From an uncultured Clostridia bacterium (GTDB taxonomy: Bacteria; Bacillota; Clostridia; Oscillospirales; Ruminococcaceae), in NCBI GenBank assembly GCA_947165805.1, contig CAMVBT010000002.1, positions 1 through 26,286 on the forward strand: a stretch of DNA of 26,286 nt, written 5' to 3'. The notes beneath the pieces were generated by a model. It did no database searches. It worked only from the letters and a program-made list of their open reading frames with translations, and was not told the DNA's origin. Position numbers and translations under genes: made by a program. Below are positions 14,103 to 21,920 of the stretch, piece after piece. Positions within the stretch are counted from its first letter, which is position 1. Each line of letters starts with the position of its first letter.

Positions 14103-15920
14103 ATGCCAAGAAAAAGAAATCGGAAGCTGCTGGTACAGATAGGCATCATTACCCTGCTCATTTTTGTCGCCACGCTTGCTTATTCAATGATCACGGATTA
14201 CTCGATAACGGAGAAGTCTTTCCTTTCATCGAAAAATGAGATGATAGATCGCGATCTTATCAATATGAGCAGCTCGGAAGCTATGACGGGAATGACAAGC
14301 TGGTTCTGGGATTATACAAAAGAGCACGGTGATGATATAACAAGAGCTTTGACCGAAGAAGAGATCGCCCGATTGGAAAGCGAGGAGATCCAAAGCGCCT
14401 TGAACGCATACAGTTACGGAGAGCGAAATGATTTTGCGGAGTGTGATCCGGAACTGCAGATGTTCAATGCCAGAAATATATTTCAAGTCATGGTGCTGCT
14501 CAGAGATATGGAAATAAAACAGCTCAAATACGCGAGCATTGATTGTATATCGTTCACGAATGAGCATGAGGCGTTTCTGTATCTGAGAAATACAGCGGAT
14601 GAGCCCGACGTGTTATCGGAAGAATCATTTTCAGACCCATATAACACATTTGCATACAGCGAAGCGTTCAAGACAATAAGTTATGAAGCGTCGCAGCATA
14701 GTGCCGTAAGGCAGATACTCGCAGGAGAACTCAATGAAGCGGGAAAGACGCTGTATGAGGTATATTCCGATCCGACAGACGGCAAGGTTTATTATATAGG
14801 ATATACGCCTGTTGTTTTCGACGGGGTAATAGGCTGTTATCAGTGTATTCGTTATGACTTTACCGAGTTCAGACGCGATCTTCTGAATCATGCCATGAAC
14901 TCGATGATAATAGGCTTTCTGGTGCTTGTCGTCCTGAATACACTTCTGATGCTGTTTATATTCGTAAACGCTATAAAGCCCCTTTCCAAAGTAAAGACCG
15001 GTGTCGAAGAATATATGAATGACAAGAACAGCGAAGCGGTCGTGGAAAAAATGAGCCGCATCGCAACACGTAACGAGATCGGTGCGGTTGCTGACAGATT
15101 CGCTGATCTTGCGCAGGAAATAGACAGATATACAAACGAGAATATGCGTCTTGTCGCGGAGAAGGAGCACGTTGCCGCAGAGCTCTCGCTTGCCACGAAC
15201 ATACAGACAAGTATGCTGCCTAATATTTTCCCGGCGTTCCCCGAACGTAAGGAATTTGAACTGTATGCGTCTATGGATCCCGCAAAGGAGGTAGGCGGCG
15301 ACTTCTATGACTTCTTCCTGGTAGATGACGATCATCTCGGAATGGTGATTGCCGATGTTTCCGGAAAAGGTGTGCCGGCAGCGCTGTTCATGATGGCGGC
15401 GAAGATACTGATAAACGACCACGCACTTATGGGCGGCACACCCGCGGAGATACTCGCAAGAGTAAACAAGCAGGTCTGCGCCAACAACGACGCGCATATG
15501 TTTGTTACCGTGTGGCTCGGAATACTGGAGATAAGTACGGGCAAGCTCACAGCCTCCAACGCAGGACACGAATATCCTATGCTGAACAGTAACGGCAGAT
15601 ATGAGATGCTCAAGGATAAGCACGGTATGCCTATCGGAGCTTTCAAAAAATCAAAATACACGAACTATGAGATCACGTTGAACAAAGGCGACTGCATATT
15701 TGTATATACCGACGGCGTTGCGGAGGCTACCGACGCGAACGATGAGCTGTTCGGCACGGAACGCACGGTCGAAGTGCTTAATGCAGCACCCGATGCTTCA
15801 CCGGAGAATATACTCAGAAATGTCCGCGCCGCTGTGGACGCATTTGTCAAGGAAGCACCGCAGTTCGACGATCTGACGATGCTGGCATTCAGATATCTTG
15901 GAACGGAGGAAAACCAATGA
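14103..15920 (+). CDS. Membrane-bound SpoIIE/RsbU-type PP2C phosphatase with extracellular sensor
   Basis: A 605-residue protein. ATG 14103 is chosen over 14085 because AAAGGTGA (14088-14095) is its ribosome site. Transmembrane helix 1 covers about residues 8-28, an extracytoplasmic sensor-like region 30-260, and helix 2 about 266-290. A HAMP-like linker follows (KPLSKVKTGVEEYM onward), then the PP2C/SpoIIE domain from about 370. Metal-binding acidic residues are present: Asp400 (GGDFYDFF), Asp418 (ADVSGKG), Asp537 (YTDGVAEA) and Asp589-Asp590 (FDDLTML). It should dephosphorylate a STAS antagonist in response to an external cue. The adjacent kinase and the upstream STAS genes are natural partners. 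The cue could be the peptide product itself, but that is speculation. Confidence 0.92.
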   Translation: MPRKRNRKLLVQIGIITLLIFVATLAYSMITDYSITEKSFLSSKNEMIDRDLINMSSSEAMTGMTSWFWDYTKEHGDDITRALTEEEIARLESEEIQSALNAYSYGERNDFAECDPELQMFNARNIFQVMVLLRDMEIKQLKYASIDCISFTNEHEAFLYLRNTADEPDVLSEESFSDPYNTFAYSEAFKTISYEASQHSAVRQILAGELNEAGKTLYEVYSDPTDGKVYYIGYTPVVFDGVIGCYQCIRYDFTEFRRDLLNHAMNSMIIGFLVLVVLNTLLMLFIFVNAIKPLSKVKTGVEEYMNDKNSEAVVEKMSRIATRNEIGAVADRFADLAQEIDRYTNENMRLVAEKEHVAAELSLATNIQTSMLPNIFPAFPERKEFELYASMDPAKEVGGDFYDFFLVDDDHLGMVIADVSGKGVPAALFMMAAKILINDHALMGGTPAEILARVNKQVCANNDAHMFVTVWLGILEISTGKLTASNAGHEYPMLNSNGRYEMLKDKHGMPIGAFKKSKYTNYEITLNKGDCIFVYTDGVAEATDANDELFGTERTVEVLNAAPDASPENILRNVRAAVDAFVKEAPQFDDLTMLAFRYLGTEENQ

Positions 15921-16327
15921 AAGAACTTGTTTTGGAAGCACTGAACACCAATCTCCCGAAGGTGCTTGATTTTGTGGATGAGCAGCTTGAAGCCGCGAAC
16001 TGCAATATAAGAGTCAAGACTCAGATAGATGTTGCTGTGGAGGAGCTGTTCGTAAATATCGCAAATTACGCCTACAATCCCGAAATAGGAACTGCGGTGG
16101 TTCAGGTATCGGTAACGGACGATCCGCTTTCGGTAGAGATAACCTTTATCGACAACGGAGAGCGTTATGACCCGCTTGCGAAGCCCGATCCCGACACCTC
16201 GCCGGCAGCGCTCAAAAGGAAAAAGGGCGGTCTCGGCATCTTTATGGTAAAGAAGAGCATGGACGATGTGATCTATGATTATAAGGACGGACGGAATATA
16301 CTCACTATCAAAAAGACTCTGAACTGA
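15917..16327 (+). CDS. RsbW/SpoIIAB-like anti-sigma ATPase (serine kinase)
   Basis: A 136-residue GHKL-family ATPase, overlapping the phosphatase gene by ATGA. The N box is EELFVNIANYAY with Glu43, Asn47 and Asn50; G1 is DNGERYDP (Asp79, Gly81); G2 is GGLGIFMVK (104-112). The size equals that of RsbW-type proteins, with no extra domains. Family role: bind a sigma factor or other target when not bound by the STAS antagonist, and phosphorylate the antagonist. With the STAS proteins at 3-609 and the SpoIIE-type phosphatase it completes a partner-switching module that brackets the peptide genes. Its true target, the sigma factor at 5755 or another, is unproven. Confidence 0.9.
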   Translation: MKELVLEALNTNLPKVLDFVDEQLEAANCNIRVKTQIDVAVEELFVNIANYAYNPEIGTAVVQVSVTDDPLSVEITFIDNGERYDPLAKPDPDTSPAALKRKKGGLGIFMVKKSMDDVIYDYKDGRNILTIKKTLN

Positions 16328-18040
16328 ACGGCGAGTGAAGATCGGCTGCGCTGCGCGAGAATACAATAATGTTCTGCTCGTCGATGCGGGTGACGCTATA
16401 CAAGGCGCACCGATAGGCACATTGTCGAAAGGAGCGTACATAACGCGTCTGATGAACACAGTCGGATATGATGCGGCGACGCTCGGCAATCACGAATTCG
16501 ACTACAGTATGACAGAGCTTTTGGTGAGAGCCGATGAGCTGAACTGTGGATATATCTGCTCAAATCTTTACAACAAGGAGACAGGCGAGCTCCTGTTTGA
16601 CCCGTACAAGATCGTCGAAGCGGGCGGCAGGAAGATAGCATTTGTCGGCGCGACAACTCCCGAAACGCTCTCGGGCTCGACTCCCGTATATTTTCAGAAT
16701 GATGCCGGCGAATATATCTATAGTTTCGACGAGGACGGCAGCGTTTATGAGCGCATCCAGACAGCGGTAGATAACGCGAGAGACGAAGGGGCGGATCATG
16801 TTATCCTACTTGTCATCTCGGAGAGACCGATGTCAGAGAGGGCTGGAGCGCACAGGAGATCGTTGCCGAGCTTTCCGGCATAGACGCGGTGATAGACGCA
16901 CATTCTCACGATGTGACCCCTGCTCTTACCGTGAAGTCAAAGGACGGCAAGGACGTGATAATAACACAGACCGGAACAAAGCTTGCTAACATCGGTAAAA
17001 TGACCATAACCCCCGAGGGTAAAATATCCACCGAGCTTGTCGGCAGCGTTCCCGCTCCCGATGAAGGCTCCGGGATAGCGGAAGATACATGGCTCGAACC
17101 GGACGGCAGAGAAGGAAGATTTGTTGATGAGACTGTCAACAGAACAATGATACAGATACAGTCGGAGTACAGCGATATACTTGACCAAAAGATCGGTACT
17201 TCCGCTTACGATCTTATCTCGAATGATCCGGAAACAGGTGAAAGAGTGGCAAGAAACCACGAGACAAACCTCGGTGACCTCTGCGCCGATGCGTATAAGT
17301 ATGTTCTCGGAGCCGATGTCGGCATTGTGAACGGCGGCGGTATTAGAGCAGCTATCAATGCAGGAGATATAGCATACAAGGATGCGATCTCGGTATTCCC
17401 CTTCGGAAATATGACACTTGTAGCGGAAGTTACCGGACAGCAGATACTTGATATGCTTGAGACCGGCGCTATGAATTATCCCGGCGAACACGGCTCGTTT
17501 ATCCACACTTCCGGCATTGAGTACACGATAGATGACAGTATCCCAAGTTCCGTAAAACTTGACGAGACCGGCGTATTTCTCGGCGTTGACGGAGAATACA
17601 GAGTAAAGAATGTGCTGATAAACGGTGAACCGCTTGATAAGAAGAAAACTTATACTCTTGCCTCACATGATTATTTCCTCAAAAACGGCGGTGACGGTTA
17701 CATATTCACAGGCAAGTGCAAGATCATACACGACAATGTCATGTCCGATTCCGATCTTATTTCGGTATATATCCGTGATGACCTCGGCGGTGTAATACCG
17801 GAAAAGTACAGTAACCTTTACGGCGAAGGCAGAATAAAGATACTTTCCGCGGAGGCGGGAACAGACGGAGACAGCGATGCAAGCGCACAGACAGCGGAAG
17901 ATGAAAACGCTTCTGACGTATCCGGCAGCACAGCTTCGGATAACCCCGCCACGGGCGCGGAGCTTCCGGCTGCGGTATTACTCGTGTCACTTGCCGCTGC
18001 GTTGGTATCATGCAGAAAATATTACGGTGCCGGAAAATAA
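16328..18040 (+). pseudogene. Decayed 5'-nucleotidase family gene with cell-wall sorting signal
   Basis: The remnant encodes a metallophosphatase plus 5'-nucleotidase C-terminal domain, normally an exported wall-anchored enzyme. Visible motifs are VDAGDAIQGAPIG, GNHEFDY, DAHSHDV, NGGGIRAAINAGDI and NGGDGY. The C-terminus has an NPATG sorting-like motif, a hydrophobic stretch and Arg-Lys. Two defects are seen. The 5' part is missing: no signal peptide, and none of the first metal-binding motif (TNDIHG-like). The remnant begins straight after the RsbW-like stop, with only a poor GTG at 16335. There is also a one-base loss near 16810: reading one extra T in the TT run restores VILLCHLGETDVREGW across the break. 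The GTG at 16889 is inside the domain and is not a real start. The single-base defect could be a sequencing error; the 5' truncation could not. Confidence 0.85.
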
Positions 18041-18141
18041 TAACGGTGAAAGAAGAAAATAAACTCATCTATGTGATATGGTTTGTATAGGACAGAACGG
18101 ATACCGAAGGAATTCTTTTCTAATTTTCAAAGGTGGTAAAT

Positions 18142-19134
18142 ATGAATGAACTCAACACCAAAGGTCGTCTGCTCTTCCTCGAACACTATCTGTTGGAAAA
18201 CACAGACGAAAATCATCCTGTCACAGCGGAAAAACTTATACAGAAATACGAAGATAACGGCTACAAAGCCAACCGAAGTACGATCCGAGATGATATTTCT
18301 GTGCTGCAAGCGTTTGGCATAGATGTTATTTCGGAAATGGCAGGTAAGAACAAGGTCTTCTATATCGGCAGCCGCTTGTTTGAACTTGCGGAGATAAAAA
18401 TGCTTGCCGATGCAGTGGCAAGCTCACGGTTTATAACCGCGGATAAGAGCGAAGGAATAATAAACAAGCTGACCGGATTGACTAACGAGCATAACAGGCA
18501 GCAGATCATCAACGGGGCAATCCCTGTGAACCGACTGAAAACACTCAGTCCCGGTATTTTTCGTACCGTTGATGCTGTATCAACAGCAATTACGGAAGGA
18601 AAGAAGATCTCTTTCCAATACATAGACATTCTCCCGACTAAGGAGATCGTTTTACGTCATAACGGAAAAGAATACAAGGTATCTCCGCAGGCGCTTGTGT
18701 GGGACGATGACAGATACTATGCGCCTTCATATTCCGAAGAAAAGAACTGTATCGTACCATTCAGGATAGACCGCATGAGAAATGTTGCAGTGCTTGATGA
18801 TAATGCGTATATCGATCCGCAATTCAATATAGCCGACTACAGCAAAATGGTGCTGCAGATGTTTGACGGCAACGAGGAAGAACGCACAGTTACCCTAATT
18901 GCCGAGAACAGGTATATGCTGAACATCATTGATCGTTTCGGAGAAGATGTACAAACCGAGATCATAGACAGTGAGCATTTCTCCGCATCCGTGACCGTCC
19001 GTCCGAGTTCGACCTTTTTCGCATGGGTATTCCGTTTCAGAGGCGGGATACGCATAACCGCCCCTAAAGATGTCGTGTTGAGTTATGCCGAAATGTTAAA
19101 ACAAGTTATGAAGGCTCAAAAGCCCAACAAATAG
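18142..19134 (+). CDS. WYL-domain transcriptional regulator
   Basis: A 330-residue protein. ATG 18142 is chosen over the in-frame GTG at 18133 because AAAGGTGG (18129-18136) is its ribosome site. The N-terminal ~85 residues are a winged helix-turn-helix (AEKLIQKY, then RSTIRDDISVLQAFG). The middle carries the WYL module (KISFQYIDI, ALVWDDDRYYAPSY, FRIDRMRNV), and the C-terminal extension is usual for the family. WYL proteins are ligand-responsive regulators common in defence islands and mobile elements. It sits between the decayed nucleotidase and a LexA-like gene, so it may mark the start of the imported region. The ligand and target are unknown. Confidence 0.9.
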   Translation: MNELNTKGRLLFLEHYLLENTDENHPVTAEKLIQKYEDNGYKANRSTIRDDISVLQAFGIDVISEMAGKNKVFYIGSRLFELAEIKMLADAVASSRFITADKSEGIINKLTGLTNEHNRQQIINGAIPVNRLKTLSPGIFRTVDAVSTAITEGKKISFQYIDILPTKEIVLRHNGKEYKVSPQALVWDDDRYYAPSYSEEKNCIVPFRIDRMRNVAVLDDNAYIDPQFNIADYSKMVLQMFDGNEEERTVTLIAENRYMLNIIDRFGEDVQTEIIDSEHFSASVTVRPSSTFFAWVFRFRGGIRITAPKDVVLSYAEMLKQVMKAQKPNK

Positions 19135-19140
19135 ATGAAT

Positions 19141-19210
19141 TTTGCCTCTTGCAGTTTGAACGTGCTCGAAATTTTGTGCATGAAATGGTAAGAGGCAAAT
19201 TTCCTCTTTT
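19141..19210 (+). promoter_or_regulatory. Mutually exclusive inverted repeats before the lexA-like gene
   Basis: TTTGCCTCTT (19141-19150) is perfectly complementary to AAGAGGCAAA (19190-19199). The second arm can instead pair with CCTCTT (19203-19208), forming a short hairpin followed by TT. The two pairings exclude each other, as in attenuators, or the arms may simply be binding sites. The segment starts seven bases after the stop of the WYL regulator. Confidence 0.45.
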
Positions 19211-19235
19211 CAAACGGACGAAGATGTGCTATAAT
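19207..19235 (+). promoter_or_regulatory. Candidate promoter of the lexA-like gene
   Basis: A perfect -10 box TATAAT lies at 19230-19235, and TTTTCA (19207-19212) is an acceptable -35 at 17 bases. Transcription would start about 40 bases before the lexA-like ATG at 19280. No canonical LexA box of the GAAC-N4-GTTC type is visible nearby. Confidence 0.5.
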
Positions 19236-19279
19236 GCTATATGTAACAAACAGTTGCCGAGGATAAGAGGGTTTGAGCT

Positions 19280-19900
19280 ATGAGGTCTAAAGATCATAAC
19301 CTGATGGAAAGAATACTGGAGTATATCAACAGCCATGTCGTTGAAAACTGCGGACAGCCGCCGACGACCAGAGAGATCGGAGCGAAATTCGGTATAAGCC
19401 ATGTGACCGCGCACCGATATCTGATAGCAATGGACGAGTTGAAGATGCTGCAATATACAGACGGAAAGATAAATACCGATATCATGGACAAGTTTGATAA
19501 CAGTTACAGAGCTGTCGGTATGATAGACGCTTCTGTTCCCGCCGGAACGCCAGATATGGTCGATGACGCTTATGTTGAGGAATACGTCTCGCTGCCGTCA
19601 TCATTTCTCCGAGGTCTCAAGGGAAAGTTCTATTCAATGCCCGTCTGCGGAGAATCCATGATAAGTGCCGGAATAGATGACGGCGACCTCGTTATATTTC
19701 AAGAGAGCAGCCGGCCTGCCGAGGGAGATATCGTTGTGGCATACATCGACGGCGAAGGCAATACGCTTAAACGTTATTGTACAGATAAAAAAGGCTCATA
19801 TCTCTGGGCAGAGAATGAGTCATGGTCGGACAGGAAACGTATGTTCGGCAGGAAATTTACAGTCAGGGGAATTGCGGTAAAGGTTCTGAAAGACCTTTGA
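19280..19900 (+). CDS. LexA-like autocleaving repressor
   Basis: A 206-residue protein with an N-terminal winged helix (TTREIGAKFGISHVTAHRYLIAM, about residues 28-52, in the LexA position) and an S24/LexA peptidase domain. The cleavage site is Ala88-Gly89 (VPAGTP) and the catalytic pair is Ser126 (GESMI) and Lys164 (TLKRY). Spacings of 38 and 38 residues resemble those of LexA (Ala84-Gly85, Ser119, Lys156), so self-cleavage stimulated by RecA is expected. Its place next to a mobile element suggests an element-borne repressor that could link mobility to DNA damage. The genome's own lexA remains an alternative reading. The ribosome site is weak (AGAGGG). Confidence 0.88.
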   Translation: MRSKDHNLMERILEYINSHVVENCGQPPTTREIGAKFGISHVTAHRYLIAMDELKMLQYTDGKINTDIMDKFDNSYRAVGMIDASVPAGTPDMVDDAYVEEYVSLPSSFLRGLKGKFYSMPVCGESMISAGIDDGDLVIFQESSRPAEGDIVVAYIDGEGNTLKRYCTDKKGSYLWAENESWSDRKRMFGRKFTVRGIAVKVLKDL

Positions 19901-19923
19901 CAGCAGAACGAGAGAGGAAAAAG

Positions 19924-20487
19924 ATGAATACGGTCGGATATGTTGTATGCTGCCCGAAATGCGGAAAAATACACAGCTTCAATGAACGGTATGTTGACGA
20001 GATAGTAAACTGTGAATGTGTGTTTGAGTTCTATGCCTTTGCAATGGGAACGCTGCGCATTGTCATGTCTGCTGATGAGGCAAGGTATGATCCTATCGTC
20101 CGTTCAATGAGAAGGTTTGTTATTTCTACCGGCAGATGCGGCGATATCCCGCCGGAGTTGTATGTCGATCATGACGGACAAGAACGTTTCGACATGACAG
20201 CGCAGGAACTTGATGCCGAAGAAGAACTCGCCCGTGTTCTCGATGATTATCAAATCGACAGCTATGGAGAATGCCTTGTTACAAAAGAGCTTCTTGATAC
20301 TATCTGTGAAAATCTGTATAATGGCAAAGATATTGAATTGAAAAAGAAAAAAGACGGCGTAGATGTTATAGAACTCAAGAAAAAGCACGTCAGCACAAAG
20401 AAACCGGAAAGCAGACGCTTGTATGAATATACACAGCTCTCTGTCGATTCGCTTAGGAGCGGTGGCTTGTTTCGTATAAACCCATAA
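19924..20487 (+). CDS. Hypothetical protein with N-terminal zinc ribbon
   Basis: A 187-residue protein. The frame is open from 19822 inside the lexA-like gene, but ATG 19924 is chosen because AGAGGA (19911-19916) precedes it and it begins shortly after the lexA-like stop. The N-terminus has two Cys knuckles (CCPKCG and NCEC, residues 9-35) typical of a small zinc ribbon. The rest is mixed alpha/beta with a Lys-rich stretch near residues 138-150. I do not recognise a family. Close spacing suggests co-transcription with the lexA-like gene. A role in DNA or RNA binding is only a guess from the ribbon. Confidence 0.7.
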   Translation: MNTVGYVVCCPKCGKIHSFNERYVDEIVNCECVFEFYAFAMGTLRIVMSADEARYDPIVRSMRRFVISTGRCGDIPPELYVDHDGQERFDMTAQELDAEEELARVLDDYQIDSYGECLVTKELLDTICENLYNGKDIELKKKKDGVDVIELKKKHVSTKKPESRRLYEYTQLSVDSLRSGGLFRINP

Positions 20488-20541
20488 ACATATGATCACA
20501 ACTGAATACAGACAGTAAAACGATATTTATTGTAAAAAACC

Positions 20542-20579
20542 GTGCAGCGAGTGGGCTGTACGAAGGACCGAGTGGGGTC
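20542..20579 (+). promoter_or_regulatory. Twin hairpins with identical GAGTGG loops
   Basis: GTGCAGC (20542-20548) pairs with GCTGTAC (20555-20561, one G-U pair) around the loop GAGTGG. Directly after it GACC (20566-20569) pairs with GGTC (20576-20579) around the same loop GAGTGG, and each stem is followed by CGAAG or GAAG. The pair lies in the 235-base gap before the XRE gene, which is otherwise featureless to me. It could be an RNA regulatory element or a protein-binding DNA site. Confidence 0.4.
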
Positions 20580-20722
20580 GAAGCATAACGCATTAAATGT
20601 CAATGAACTGCTTGCTTGAACTATATGCACAGGTATGCCCTGCGCTCTTGTTCGGCACGCGGAATTTGACGATGCGAATGCTTTGACCTCACTTTATTTT
20701 ATGCCGGAAGGAGGGAGAGCGC

Positions 20723-21067
20723 ATGGCAAAGGAATATAACCCGCAGCTTGCCGAAATGGGAGCGAAAATAGTCGCAAGACGCGAGGAACTCGGTATGACC
20801 GCAACGGAACTCGCAATTTATGTCGGAATTACATCTGCGGCGCTCTCCCGAATCGAGAACGGACAGAGCGAAGCCAAAGTAACAACATTGATGAAGATAG
20901 CCGACATCTTAACGGTGCCTTTGTCATATTTTCAGTCCGGCACTGCTGCAGGAGCGTCATATATACCGCCGGAGCTGCTTGCTTTGATCCCGAAGCTGAA
21001 AAGAAAAGTACCTGCCGAACAGCGAAAGCTCATGCAGTTGTTTGCCTCAATGATAGATACAATATGA
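20723..21067 (+). CDS. XRE-family helix-turn-helix regulator
   Basis: A 114-residue protein, start ATG 20723 behind GGAAGGAGGGAG. The XRE/Cro helix-turn-helix covers about residues 13-68 (ELGMTATELAIYVGITSAALSRIENGQ), followed by a short helical C-terminus (about 80-114) that may dimerise. It is of the size of element repressors. A terminator overlaps its stop, and two identical-arm palindromes begin 96 bases downstream, in front of the sigma-like gene. These are its most likely operators, though binding is inferred only from position. Confidence 0.9.
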   Translation: MAKEYNPQLAEMGAKIVARREELGMTATELAIYVGITSAALSRIENGQSEAKVTTLMKIADILTVPLSYFQSGTAAGASYIPPELLALIPKLKRKVPAEQRKLMQLFASMIDTI

Positions 21068-21103
21068 CCGACACGGATAATCCGGAGCCGGTCATTTTTT
21101 ATT
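21064..21103 (+). terminator. Rho-independent terminator after the XRE gene
   Basis: ATGACCG (21064-21070) pairs with CGGTCAT (21089-21095). An inner stem CGGAT/ATCCG lies in the loop, and a run of T follows (21095-21100). The 5' arm overlaps the XRE stop codon. Confidence 0.85.
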
Positions 21104-21162
21104 GGTTTGGTAATGATTAAAACACCTAACCTTATATTATATCACAAAAATTCTCAAAAGAA

Positions 21163-21209
21163 TTATAGTGGACTATAAAATTTTGCGAAAATCTTATAGT
21201 TTACTATAA
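21163..21209 (+). promoter_or_regulatory. Paired palindromic operators overlapping a promoter
   Basis: Two palindromes with identical arms: TTATAGT-GG-ACTATAA (21163-21178) and TTATAGT-TT-ACTATAA (21194-21209). Their centres are 31 bp apart, about three helical turns, so bound dimers would lie on the same face. TATAAT (21205-21210) within the second site and TTGCGA (21183-21188) 16 bases upstream form a plausible promoter reading toward the sigma-like gene. A repressor on site 2 would block it. The XRE protein just upstream is the obvious candidate. Confidence 0.75.
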
Positions 21210-21479
21210 TTTTTTTCGTCCGAAATATGTTAAGATATATTCAGTTCAAGGGAACAGGCGGTAAACGACCCGTCGCCCTCGGACAAAAATAATATCTTAT
21301 GTCGGATGCATACGGCAGCGGATGTTCAGATGATAAGGCACATACCCGTTTCGGGAATCTGCCCTGTCGCCGGAACATCACTGTTTGTGCATCCGTATTG
21401 CGTTTGCCGCCGTGTGCCTTGCAGACTGTGTTCCCGAACATCCGCCTGACCGGAGCGTCCGCCCGAAAGGACGGTCAAT
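21210..21479 (+). ncRNA. Putative structured 5' leader of the sigma-like gene
   Basis: A 270-base gene-free stretch between the operators and the ATG at 21480. It contains nested repeats. The outer stem is GCGGATGTTC (21318-21327) with GAACATCCGC (21436-21445). Inside it AAGGCACA (21335-21342) pairs with TGTGCCTT (21413-21420), and inside that is CCCG-TTT-CGGG (21345-21355). GGATGCA (21304-21310) can also pair with TGCATCC (21388-21394), as a pseudoknot or alternative fold. GAACATC at 21373-21379 competes for the outer arm. The nesting supports a folded RNA leader; the class is not known to me. Confidence 0.5.
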
Positions 21480-21920
21480 ATGAGCGAGAAAAAGTACACA
21501 GTGGTATGCAACGGAACAATGGTTGAGGTGACAAAAGAGGTTTACAGACTTTACATCACGGAGCCGGAAAATGAAGCAAGAAATTATCGGCGCAGAAAAA
21601 AGGGCGTCATAAAAGTTGATAACGAGACAGAAACCGTTGACTGTATTACCTGTCCGGAAGATTCAATTGAACGCTTAATGGAATTGGGGCATGAGTTTGA
21701 AGATACGAGTTTCAGCATAGACGCGTTGGATACCGCAGTTATGGTTGACAGGGCTCTTGATGAACTATCATTTGAAGAAAGATATATCATTGAAGCTCTG
21801 TTTTTTAATGACAAGACGGAACAGAGAGTAGCTGACGAATTGGGAATTGCACAGAAAAATGTACATAAAAAGAAAGTCAGAATACTGGCTAAATTAGCTA
21901 AAATCTTGTCGAAAGAATAA
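21480..21920 (+). CDS. Sigma-70 region-4-like protein of a mobile element
   Basis: A 146-residue protein behind AAAGGA (21466-21471). The C-terminal ~55 residues form a sigma region-4 type helix-turn-helix (LSFEERYIIEALFF, then QRVADELGIAQKNVHKKKVRILAKL). The N-terminal part (1-60) is basic (NYRRRKKGVIKV) and no region 2 is visible, so it is unlikely to be a complete sigma factor. Such proteins are common near integrase genes in Firmicutes elements. The long palindrome-controlled leader in front suggests tight control. It may act as an activator of recombinase or transfer genes. Confidence 0.8.
   Translation: MSEKKYTVVCNGTMVEVTKEVYRLYITEPENEARNYRRRKKGVIKVDNETETVDCITCPEDSIERLMELGHEFEDTSFSIDALDTAVMVDRALDELSFEERYIIEALFFNDKTEQRVADELGIAQKNVHKKKVRILAKLAKILSKE

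Noticed and set aside
14631..15623. A 330-codon minus-strand open frame across the phosphatase gene
   Set aside because: Its length comes from codon bias of the opposite strand. The plus strand has all PP2C residues in one intact frame.
16889..18040. A separate gene for the nucleotidase C-terminal part starting at GTG 16889
   Set aside because: The GTG is the Val codon in the middle of a conserved metal-binding segment; no ribosome site. It is the second half of a frameshifted gene.
19139..19279. SOS box for the LexA-like protein
   Set aside because: No GAAC-N4-GTTC or close variant was found by eye in the promoter region.
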